From Candidatus Paceibacterota bacterium (GTDB taxonomy: Bacteria > Verrucomicrobiota > Verrucomicrobiia > Limisphaerales > UBA8199), in contig DAOTCE010000060.1 in assembly GCA_035452965.1 (NCBI GenBank), positions 1 to 11,570 of the forward strand: DNA of 11,570 bases. Direction: 5' to 3'. A program made the translations under genes and the position numbers. Position 1 is the stretch's first letter, and each line of letters opens with the position of its first letter. This document shows positions 1 through 8,200 of this stretch, in pieces. The notes beneath the pieces are model-generated. The model worked only from the letters and a program-made list of their open reading frames with translations. It did no database searches and was not told where the DNA came from.

Positions 1-54
1 TCACGACCTCTTGTACCCGAAACAAGCGCGCTAGCCAGGCTACGCTACGCCCCG
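1..54 (-). tRNA. tRNA-Pro (anticodon CGG), 3' end cut by the window edge
   Basis: On the minus strand from 54 downwards the cloverleaf parts follow in order: acceptor 5' strand CGGGGCG (54-48), TA linker, D stem GCGT/GCGC (45-42 with 31-28) around loop AGCCTGGCTA, one linker base, anticodon stem CTTGT/ACAAG (26-22 with 14-10) around loop TTCGGGT (21-15), variable loop AGGTC (9-5), and the first four bases of the T stem (4-1). The loop places anticodon CGG at 19-17, which reads proline CCG codons. A C at tRNA position 1 and the D-loop AGCCTGG are typical of bacterial tRNA-Pro. The T loop, acceptor 3' strand and any CCA lie outside the window. No convincing promoter was seen just upstream (55-161). 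Confidence 0.88.
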
Positions 55-161
55 ACATTGAGTAAGAGAGCCTGCCCGCTTCGAATGCGCTTTGCAACCT
101 CGAAAATGCAGAAAATGGGAAGGCGGGCGCACGACAGGTTTCTTCGGAGTTGGCGACCGGC

Positions 162-313
162 CTCTCATTAACACCCCGCTTCAGCGGGGTGGGGTGGGGG
201 ATGGTCTCGGCCTTGGAACCGCTTCAGCGGTTTATCCACCGCCGTAAACCGCTGAAGCGGTTCGGGGACTCGTCCGCGTACGACACCCCGCTGAAGCGGG
301 GTGTTAATGAGAG
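162..313. repeat. REP/BIME-like nested palindromic element with four CCGCTxxAGCGG-type hairpins
   Basis: The outer arms 162-190 and 285-313 are perfect 29-base inverted repeats. The inner arms 216-234 and 245-263 are perfect 19-base inverted repeats. Each arm is itself a near-perfect palindrome with a 2-base centre: 173-190, 217-232, 247-262 and 283-304, with core CCGCTTCAGCGG or CCGCTGAAGCGG. Single strands could therefore fold as four small hairpins or as one long nested hairpin. The symmetric design resembles REP/BIME units or a small MITE. No target-site duplication was identified, and no REP-associated (RAYT) transposase is in the window. Confidence 0.85.
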
Positions 314-711
314 ACCTGCTGCGGTGTATATATGAAGCGATATACGAGAGGCCCGGATCTACGGCATGAAACCGCCCAAAACAGAAGACTGTCTTGCGTC
401 CTGGCAAGGCCCAGTAGATTCACAGCGAAGGTAACCATGGAGGTTTTCAGACAGTCGCAAGGGCAAAGGCTATTTTGTTGTTGTTGGCCGCCATGAAGTG
501 GTAGAGGCCGCTGAGGGTGGCTTGGCGGCGATTGGGCTTGGATCCACCCGCGCAAGGTCCGGCAATTGATGCTCAACTCCCGCGCCGCACGCTGGATCGT
601 CCCGCCGTGGCGGTGATAGTGCTCGACGGGCGAGCGTTTGAAGGCTTCATCGTAGCTGGACCGCGATACCTTCGCTCGGCCCTCAATGGTGTTTGGGCTG
701 CTTTCGTTCAT
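304..711 (-). pseudogene. Remnant of an IS3-type transposase OrfA (helix-turn-helix part only)
   Basis: From the ATG at 711 the frame begins MNESSPNTIEGRAKVSRSSY and continues into an HTH_Tnp_1-like segment at about residues 18-58, with a charged DEAFKRSPVEHY stretch, then GGTIQRAARELSI and RTLRGWIQ, which fit the two DNA-binding helices of IS3-family OrfA proteins. Such proteins are about 90-110 residues, with a leucine zipper after the HTH and a DDE integrase (OrfB) downstream. Here recognisable similarity ends near 532. The rest of the frame is Pro/Gln/Cys-rich sequence with no family character and runs into the palindromic repeat before stopping at 304. No OrfB was found. A longer frame starts at 798, but its first 29 residues look non-coding. 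It could in principle be a small HTH gene, but decay is the simpler reading. Confidence 0.6.
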
Positions 712-799
712 GTTCGGTTTACCGTGCGTCACCTTGCCCAACGGTGTCCGGCAAACCGATACAGATCCAGGGCGGGGGCAATTCGCCATCACCCCCACC

Positions 800-817
800 C
801 TCTCCCTTGTCGGAGAG
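800..817 (-). terminator. Second hairpin downstream of the operon
   Basis: CTCTCC (800-805) pairs with GGAGAG (812-817) around a 6-base loop. On the minus strand it lies 32 bases past the stop of gene A and is followed by a G-rich run rather than a U tract. It is therefore not a classical intrinsic terminator. It may protect the 3' end of the transcript or be a dispersed repeat. Confidence 0.35.
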
Positions 818-828
818 AGTCAGCGGCA

Positions 829-844
829 CCGAGACCAGTCTCGG
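829..844 (-). terminator. Hairpin just after gene A, candidate operon 3' end
   Basis: CCGAGAC (829-835) pairs perfectly with GTCTCGG (838-844), leaving a 2-base centre. It begins 4 bases past the stop codon of gene A in the direction of transcription. No U-run follows, so termination could be Rho-dependent or helped by the next hairpin at 800-817. The position at the end of five co-directional genes is the main support. Confidence 0.45.
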
Positions 845-848
845 ACCT

Positions 849-1319
849 TCACGGCCCGGGCGCTGCCACTCTGTCAAGCTGCTGCTTGAGTCGCTTGACC
901 ACCTGGTCGTCCGGCGCCTCGCCCCGGTCCTTGAGCGCCTGGCGGGCGAGGTGTTCAAATCGCTGCTTAACCTTCTCGCAGCGGGCGGCGTATTCCTCAC
1001 GCGTGATTTTGCCGCCCTGGAGGAACTGCGCGGCACGCTGGATGTCGGTCTTGGCCTGCTCCAGAGGCGTTTTCAACTCCGCCGGCAATCGCTCCGTCCC
1101 GCTTTGTTCCCGGGCGCGAATCCGGTCTTCGGGTTTGAGGCTGGAGAGCGGCAGGCGCAGGATGTGGCCGTTGGGGCGCTGCAGGAGAACCTGCTCACTC
1201 TGAACGCCGACGAGTTTGGCGGCAATGACTTTCCCGGCAAGGTTGGTCCACGTTTCTCCCCTGGCAGCGAAACCGGCGGCCAGAGCCGCCCAGACCCCGA
1301 TTGCCAGCAGCAGTCTCAT
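849..1319 (-). CDS. Exported SHD1-domain protein with C-terminal coiled coil (gene A)
   Basis: A 156-residue protein of unknown function. The start at 1319 is preferred because it opens a clean signal peptide (MRLLLAIGVWAALAAGFAAR, residues 1-20), and its ATG overlaps the stop of gene B as ATGA. An in-frame start at 1376 would add 19 polar residues ahead of the signal peptide. Residues about 22-69 fit the SHD1 (SLA1 homology domain 1) fold: an ETWTNLAGK opening, KLVGVQSEQVLLQRPNGH and the closing LPLSSLKPED. In Planctomycetota and Verrucomicrobiota this domain is common in exported proteins, where it is thought to bind peptides or act as a small beta adaptor. Residues about 83-130 are charged and helical (EQAKTDIQRAAQFLQ, KITREEYAARCEKVKQRFEH), consistent with a short coiled coil. 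As the last gene of the operon and probably coupled to gene B, it may be an accessory of the surface module. No catalytic motif is visible. Confidence 0.75.
   Translation of the reverse strand: MRLLLAIGVWAALAAGFAARGETWTNLAGKVIAAKLVGVQSEQVLLQRPNGHILRLPLSSLKPEDRIRAREQSGTERLPAELKTPLEQAKTDIQRAAQFLQGGKITREEYAARCEKVKQRFEHLARQALKDRGEAPDDQVVKRLKQQLDRVAAPGP
1316..1319 (-). other. ATGA stop/start overlap of genes B and A
   Basis: The ATG of gene A (1319-1317) shares two bases with the TGA stop of gene B (1318-1316). This is the usual geometry of translational coupling and supports both the start chosen for gene A and co-expression of the two genes. No clear Shine-Dalgarno sequence precedes it. Confidence 0.75.
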
Positions 1320-2236
1320 TGCACCTTCAGCCGGACCAATCCGCGCGGATTGGTTTGTGTGTCTATGAACAGCCACGAGTAGTAGCCGTCGCCGCGCCAG
1401 AACTTCTGGGACACTTCGTTGGTGGGGTTAAGCAGCAAGTCCAGTTCTTGCCATTGGGCCAGCGCCTCCGAGCCGAGGAGCTGGTAGGTCTTGGCCGTCA
1501 CGCTGTAGAAGCCGACGCCAAACCGGTTGAGGCCTGGCCAATGGACAATCGCTTCCACCGACAGTGCATCCACCTCCCAGGTTGGGTCCGTCCCGGCAAC
1601 GTATTCGTCGCGGTTGCTAAGGCCGTCGCCGTCGAAGTCATCCCCGGCCAGGATTTCGCTGATGCTCGCGTAGCGGCCCCCGGAGGCGAAGAGGATCATC
1701 TGCTCCCAGGTATCGGGCAGGCCGTCGTTGTCGGTGTCCGTGTCGCGGAAGAAGTTGAGTCGCAGTCGGCCGCCCGCAGCTCCTAGAGGCGGTGAATTGG
1801 TTGGGTCCATTACGACATATTCCTGGCTGCCGACGAGGATGGCGAACGCCGGGTGATCCTCGCGCCGGGCGGCGAAGGTCGCGTAAAGGTCACAGTTACC
1901 GTTGTCCAGAGGAACCTCGACGCGGTAATTCAGGCCCGGGCCAATGCACTCGTCCACATTCGCCCGGCCGCATTCACGGCCATTCACCCGGACAATCACC
2001 TGGACCTGGTCGGCGCGGGTGTAAGGCCAGCCGTAGGCATTGCGGACTTCGCCGTAGTAGGTGTAGGCAGGCAGCGGGAAGTCCGCCAGCGCGGGAGGCG
2101 GAGAGAGCAACAGGCCGATTAACAGAACCAGAGTGAAATGCTGAAACGCTGAAATGCTGAAACGCTGAGATTTCAGCATTGCCGCATTTCCGCTTTTCAG
2201 GGTTTCACTGTTTCTCAGCAGGAGGTTGGTTTTCAT
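1316..2236 (-). CDS. Exported protein with two thrombospondin-type-3-like calcium repeats (gene B)
   Basis: A 306-residue protein from the ATG at 2236. A second in-frame ATG at 2179 (residue 20) would give a more standard 32-residue signal peptide, so the start is uncertain. The hydrophobic core FTLVLLIGLLL (about residues 34-44) and ALA before Asp52 indicate export. Residues 52-160 are an unassigned probable beta domain. Residues 165-178 (DTDTDNDGLPDTWE) and 199-211 (DDFDGDGLSNRDE), followed by AGTDP, are Asp-rich calcium-binding loops of the thrombospondin-type-3/EF-hand-like kind found in bacterial surface proteins. The C-terminus (about 240-306, with KTYQL and GLVRLKV) resembles small beta modules I associate with verrucomicrobial exported proteins. 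It lies 52 bases after gene C and overlaps gene A. Residues about 22-33 (KSQRFSISAFQH) are encoded by a short tandem repeat, which is unusual. The likely role is structural or adhesive; no enzyme motif was seen. Confidence 0.75.
   Translation of the reverse strand: MKTNLLLRNSETLKSGNAAMLKSQRFSISAFQHFTLVLLIGLLLSPPPALADFPLPAYTYYGEVRNAYGWPYTRADQVQVIVRVNGRECGRANVDECIGPGLNYRVEVPLDNGNCDLYATFAARREDHPAFAILVGSQEYVVMDPTNSPPLGAAGGRLRLNFFRDTDTDNDGLPDTWEQMILFASGGRYASISEILAGDDFDGDGLSNRDEYVAGTDPTWEVDALSVEAIVHWPGLNRFGVGFYSVTAKTYQLLGSEALAQWQELDLLLNPTNEVSQKFWRGDGYYSWLFIDTQTNPRGLVRLKVQ
1335..1354. repeat. Perfect 20-base palindrome near the 3' end of gene B
   Basis: ACCAATCCGC is followed directly by its reverse complement GCGGATTGGT. 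It lies within the last codons of gene B (encoding the TNPRGLV region), 15 bases upstream of the gene A start. As RNA it could form an 8-bp stem with a CGCG loop over the ribosome-binding region of gene A. As DNA it could be a dimeric protein site. Chance is possible. Confidence 0.7.
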
Positions 2237-2280
2237 GGCAGGAGCAGAGAGTTCAGCATTTCAGTGTTTCAGCGTTTCTC
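2135..2280. repeat. GCTGAAA-type short repeats, tandem and inverted, over the start of gene B
   Basis: A 16-base unit GAAATGCTGAAACGCT occurs twice in perfect tandem (2135-2150, 2151-2166). AATGCTGAAA (2153-2162) pairs perfectly with TTTCAGCATT (2171-2180) around an 8-base loop. A further inverted copy lies at 2252-2280 between genes C and B and matches the first block on the opposite strand with about three mismatches over 26 bases. Degenerate copies lie between (for example around 2196-2218). The array spans the end of gene C, the intergenic gap and the signal-peptide region of gene B. Confidence 0.8.
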
Positions 2281-2288
2281 ATTCGCGG

Positions 2289-5200
2289 TCAATTGCCGGC
2301 GTACGAGTAGGTCTGGAAGAAGAGCTTGATGTCGCTGACGCCGTTGGTGCCGGTGGCGCCGCCGATGAACCAATCCAGCGCGTGCGCGCGGTCGTTGTTC
2401 AACGTGCCGGCGGGAATGATCAGCGCCCAGCGCGTGTTCCAGACCGAGCGCCCGACGAGGCGGGAGTTGGCGACCATCTCGTTGACGTTAAATCCATGAT
2501 CGTGGTAGGCGCGCATCGAGGGGAAGCGACGCGCCTGCGCCCACTCGTCGCTGAGCGTGTCATAGATCGGAATCCAGTCCGGGTTGTCCAGGTCGGCAGG
2601 CCCGATCGGGAACGGCAGCGGGATCGCCTGGTCGAGCACCTGCCACTGGCGCAACGTGTCGCCCAGGCCGGTGGGCGAGCGCATGATGTCCTGGCCCAGT
2701 GGCAGCAGGTAAACGCGCGGCTGATTGGCGAGATAGACACCCTGCGAGCCGTCCGTGACGCAATCGTAGTTGCCGAACCAGATGCCCACACTCCGGATCT
2801 TGGTGGCGAAGTGCGAGGAATCGTAGGCGTTGTCTCCGCCCGCCAGGTCGCGTCCAAAGAAGTTCTTCGCGAAGTCAATGGTTGAAGTGAATGGAATGAC
2901 CAGGCCTGGCTCGCGCTCCTCGAGGCCGCTCTGCGACGCGAAGGGGAGGCAGGAGCGGCGAAATTCCTGGAGAGCGAAGAGGTCGTCCACCCTGCACTCT
3001 TCGAGCTTCTGGCGCCAGAGAGGGTCGCCTACCGGGCCCGGCAGGATCCGGAACAGCTCGGTGCGGAGCGAGAACCGGCCTGTTTCGGTTTCGGGGTTGT
3101 TGAAGCCCAACCGGCCGCGAAGCACGCCCCAGTTAGCGTTCATGCGGGCCAGGATGTCTGCCAGGCCGGGCTCGCCGATGCCGGTCACCCCAAGCACAGG
3201 CTGGCCGTTGACCACGCGTCCGAGGGTCCGGGCTCGGACAATCCGGTCCATGAACTGCGTGCCTGGTGCCTGCGTGGTATCGGACGGGAGCAGGCCGGTT
3301 TCGTAGTCGTAGGCTTTCGCTGCTAGATAGGTGTAGCGAGCAGCCAGTTCAAAGGCATCGCTATAGCGGCGAAGGGCGTCATTGCGGAAGACGCGGAAGG
3401 CCATGTCATTGTAGCGACTGGCGGCAATCCGAGCAGAGGCTGAGGTGCGGAAGCTTTCGCGCTCCTGCAGCAGGCGTTCACCTTCGGCCACGACAGATTG
3501 AAAGGCAGCCTGGGCGTCGGAGGCTTTCTGAAGAGCCACCAGTAAAGCGCTGGCACTTTCGCGCTGGTTTCGGGCCAAGTCCACAATAGCCATGCGCATT
3601 TCCTGATCCTGAATGTGGAATGTGTCCTGTGCGATCTGGGTTTCAAGCAGGAGCTGCATGGTTTCAGACATTGCGTCCATGAGGTCACCTCTGGCACCAG
3701 CCCCCACCCAGAGGGACGCCCCGGCAAGTCCAGTCATCAGGGATACGAATTCAGTTTTCGGTATTGTACTCAACCCGACAGTCGCCTCGCCCCCCCTGGA
3801 GATTGCTCGAGCAGCGGCTGAGAGCCAAGTGTATGCGATGCTGGAGCTGTTGAGCCACGTGACATTGTTCCTCTGGTCCCGCATGGTGTCATACCACCCA
3901 TTGTATTGGACGTACCAATCGAACCTATCCTTCAGTTCTTGCAGTTTGTTCTCGTAGGTTGTTTTGGCGGTCCGGAGTTCCAGCAATGCAACCAGGCAAT
4001 CTCGATAGGCTCTCTGAATTTCGCCCTCCGCCCTGCGATCGCCACTCCATTCTTCGGGTTTGATGAGGAGGCCGTTCGCTGCGAGATGAAATGTTATATT
4101 GGTGCTCTGCAAGGGAACGGAAGCAAACTTTCCTCCTTCGAGTAAATCTGATGCTTTCAGGCTATTGGTGCTTACAGTGTTAGTGCCGATGTCAGTGCGC
4201 TTGTCGAAACCTAGCGCCTCCAAATCCATGTACATGAAGTGGAACAGGTCGGGGCCATCATAGCCTTGGGCGTAGGTGCCGTTGGTGCCGATGTCGTTGG
4301 CGTAGGGGTAGCCGAAGATTTCGATCAGGCGATGTGTGTAGTCCATTTCCTGATCTGCGACAGATTCCTCAAATTGGAGAGCACTCTCTGATTGTTGCCG
4401 CAACAATCGCACCGTCTCCTGGACGGCATCAAAGGTCGTGTGAGCGTTTGCCAGGGTGCCTACCGCCCGCTCGTACACCTGTTCGAAATGCGTCTTGCCG
4501 GCATCAATGTCAGCCGCGCTGATGTCGAATGGCACCGCCCCCCGGGCCAGACCGAGCGGATTGAGGCCCTGGTCCACCTGGTCCAGTTCTCGTTGAAGGG
4601 CGGCATATTGAGTGACGATTTCCCGCAGCGACTTGACTGAAGAGCGGTCGATACTGGTGATGTTACCTTCGATCGCCACATCCACCTTTGACGTAGACAG
4701 CAGCGACTGGGCGGCGGCCCAGTTGTAGAAGGCGCCCATGCCCGTTCGGCCAATCCATTCAGTCACGCCCCAGGCGCGATCCGGATCGGTATCCAGCCGG
4801 CTGGTATAGGCGGAGTCGGCGCTGTCGGTGTAGGCTTTGCGGCTGGCGCGGCGGGCCACTTCCAGCCCGGTGCGGGCCAGCGCGGCGGAGGCTTCGGCGA
4901 AGCGCGTCTCGTCGTCATAGTCGGCGCTGATGGTCTGGTAGTCGAGCAGCAGCGAGGTGATGGAAGGGTCGCCCCAGTTGAAGTAGGGATTGCGCAGGAG
5001 GTAGTAATACCCTTTCAGAGCGCTCAGGTAATGGCCATAGGCGTCGCCGTGGCCTTGTGGGTAGAGGCCGGCGGCGGTGTCGGCGGTAATGGTCACATTG
5101 TCCGAGCTGTGGATGTTGTAGTTAACCGCATAGGCGACTTCGCCAGCGTCGAGGCCGCGGGTGAAGTTCCAGAGCAGCCGGTTGTAGTAAGGGTAATTGC

Positions 5201-8200
5201 CCACACCGGGCGCCAGCGTGGGCGTGCCCCGGCCGCGCAGCAGCGCGAGTTCCTCGTCGAGGAGGGTGGGGACCTGGTTGGCGAAGCAGAACAGCGAGGA
5301 CGAGAAGGCGCCGTAGTCAATCGGCAGTACCGCGCCGTTATTGATGACGGTGGTGCTCCCGAAGCCAATGGTTGGATCGAGCGCGTCGGCGAAGGCGTCA
5401 TTGCCAAGCATCATGTAGAGCGCATGCAGGCGGCTGGCGGCCAGCAACAGTTGCTGGTTGACGGCGGGGCTATTGATTCCCAGGTCCAGGCTGAGCCGCC
5501 GGGCACGGTTGAGCACGGTCTGGTAGAGCTCGATCAGCCCAACATCATTGACCGCTTCCATGTTCAACGCGACGTCGCCGACGTATGGTCTGCCGGCCTG
5601 CTGGACCATGCTGACGTGCGTTTCGGTCGGGTTGCTGTAAAGGTCGCGCAACCGCTGCTCGAACGGATTGATGGAGAACATCACGCGTTGCACCCACCCT
5701 TCGGCCAAAGCAAAGTCGGCGTAATCGCTCCAGTCCGGACCGACGACCGCCAAGGCCGGCGAATTGGTGGTTGCGCGATACCGCACTGTGAAGAAGCGGT
5801 TGACGAGATCCTGGAGCGTCGCGCCCATGCCGCCGATCCGCAGCCGGGTGAGCCCATCTTCCTGGGCGAAGGGCAGCGAGGGATCGCCTGAGGGGAGGCT
5901 GGGAACGGTGCCATCGGTGGGCGGGTCCACGGCCACCCACTGGAACTCGAACAGATCGGCGTCGCCGGCGAAGCTCTCGCTGAAGAGAATGTTCATCTGT
6001 TCGGAGAGCAGGTTGAGGGGGTCCTTCAACGGGATGAGGAAACCCGTGTAGAGTTCCGGCAGCACTTTGATGACTGACAGTGAGATCGGCGCGCCAGGGG
6101 AAAGGTTGGTCGAGTTGTTGAAGGCGAGCGTGACGTAGCCCGCCCCGCGGCCGACCGCCCCCAGCGCCAGGTGGTCAAAGGAGTCGTTAGGCGCGACCTC
6201 GACGACATCCGTTGGGAACAGGTCGATGGCCGCGCACCAGTCGTTCGTCTTGGCTTCAACCGTGCAAATCGCCTTGAGTTCGTCGCGCTGTCGGGCGCTG
6301 AGGCGGTTGACCTGCAGCCAGGACTGGCCCGTCGCCGGCTCCATCAGCCGCCCAATAAAGCGGAGCTTTTTGCGTGGGGGATCGTAGTAGAAGCGGTCGC
6401 TCAAGTCGGGCGGCAGGTTCTGGAAGTAGGTCATGCCCTGCCGCGACAAGGTGTTGCCGTCCGGGCCACTGGTGAACCCATAATCGCTGAGCGGTTCAAG
6501 GAACTCCACGTCTCGCGCGACGGTTGGATCGAACAGCCTCACCGAAACGGCGGCCGGATCCCCCGCAACAACCGCCGATTGCTGGAATGCAATATCGACG
6601 CTGGCCTGGTTCCAAATCTCAGGCAGATACTCCCCGGCGCGGGTCAGGGTCTGCCCCACCTTCATTTCCGGAACGTTGGTTGGCCAGGAAAGTGTCCATC
6701 GCACCGGTTGCGGTGTACCATTGGTCGGGTTGGTGGCGCCATCGGGAAGCCACGGGATTGGGTTGCCTGCTGCCGGCTGCGTTGAGGCCTCGGGAAACCA
6801 GAAGCCGAGCTGCATCGGATAGTAGTTGGCCATCACCACCGCCGTGTTGGTTTCGCCCGGCCCGGACCCGACTGCCCACCAGGTGAGGTTCCGGTCGCGC
6901 CAGGCCCATGGCGTCGTGGCCGTCGTGGGCTCGGCGTTCAGCATCAGGTCCAGCGGACGCGGGCCGCGCAACGGATCGCCGACCACCGCCGAGTATTCAA
7001 AAGCCGGATACTGGGCGTTGGTGCGGATGACATGGAACACCCGCATCAGGGGATGGCCGGTGTCCGGGTCGGTGTAATTGACCAGCACGAACGGCGGGGA
7101 TGACTGTGGGATGTTCAGGTCGTCGCGCAATGCGTAGGCCACCCAACCGCCCTGATCCTGGCCCATGAGCGCATGTTCCTCGTTCGGGTTGTAGCCGGGC
7201 AAACTGATATTGTTCTGGGCGTAGATGGACGCTGTATCGCCGGATTGGAATGCCGGTGAACCTTTGCCAGAGGCGAGTACAATCTCCGGCGCGTTGTTCA
7301 CAGCCCACACATTGCTATACGCACAAGCCCAGGCAGGGAAATAGACCGGCTCGGGCATATCCGTTTGCTGCACCCGCTGCGCCCACCAAACTTCCAACCG
7401 GCCGCCGTTTACGCCGAAGATGTACGTCTCCGCGTTGGGCTCTTCGACCGTAGGATAGCGGTAAAGGGCGGCGTTGTATGGCGCGCGGACAGGCGGATCA
7501 TCGCGGCCAGGCGGATCATAGACGTAACCGTGGTCGGGGGAGAACGCGGCGCCCACCGGCGTCGCGCCGGGCTGAACAAATGTTGCGTTGGTGAAGGAAG
7601 CGTGCCGTCCGCCCCCGGCCAGGTCCAAAAGCATTGCATTGGTTCCGTCGCTCTCGACCGGGTAGTAGGCCAGCAGGTTTGTCAGCACGTCGCCGGCCAG
7701 CGAGTGAGACAGCGCCAGGGCGACCTCGGCGGGAGAGAGTGCCTTGCTCCAGAGCCGGATCTCATCCAGTTGGCCTTTGAGGAAAAAGTTGGTTTCGACA
7801 ACTGTTCCCCAACCGATCCGCAGCGGGCTGGCGTTGTTCTGGAGAGCCACAGTCTCAAAGCCGGCAGAGCCACATGCCTGGCCGTTGGCAAAGAGCGTCG
7901 CGCCGTTGCTGCTGACTGATAGCGCGGCGTGACACCACTGGCCGTTTTCCAACGCCACACCCTTCAGCTCAAAGAGCGTCGCCACTGCTGGGTTGGTCGT
8001 CTGCATCCAGGCTGTCAACCATCCGCTGCCGTTAACCCCCAGCATGAACTCCCAGGCGTTGGTGCCCCAGCTCCGGCTCAACAGCGGCTTGAGCTTGCCG
8101 TTGTTGGCGTTCGAGACCGCGAACCAGCATTCGACCGTAAATTCCCCGGGCAGGCCAGGGAAGTTCGTCACAGTCGCCGTACCTGCGCCGCCGTTGAATC

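Larger units (their letters stand above)
55..848. other. Gene-poor, repeat-rich stretch between tRNA-Pro and the operon end
   Basis: No intact gene was found here on either strand. Positions 55-161 and 314-531 hold nothing I recognise beyond a small hairpin (GTATAT at 326-331 with ATATAC at 340-345). The rest holds a REP-like palindromic element (162-313), a transposase remnant (about 532-711) and two hairpins (800-817 and 829-844). Open frames crossing 150-407 are short, are read through the palindromes on both strands and give Pro/Leu/Arg/Phe-rich text such as PLKRF, which is what the repeat itself yields when translated. A tRNA, a palindromic repeat and an insertion-sequence relic together suggest an old insertion hot spot. 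Confidence 0.6.

Noticed and set aside
150..407. Two short frames over the palindromic element, one per strand
   Set aside because: Both translate the repeat itself (PLKRF, NTPL-type text); the symmetry of the element explains them.
517..1382. Overlapping plus-strand frames of about 230 codons opposite gene A
   Set aside because: They give Arg/Ser/Cys/Pro-rich translations in two frames at once and no motif, while the minus strand has a signal peptide, an SHD1 domain and a coupled start.
2135..2280. CRISPR array
   Set aside because: Repeat units are contiguous 16-mers and degenerate inverted copies without regular unique spacers, and they overlap coding sequence.
5031..5891. Long plus-strand open frame (286 codons) inside gene C
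   Set aside because: It is antisense to gene C, gives Val/Gly/Glu/Arg-rich text without domains or a start region, and is expected in high-GC sequence.
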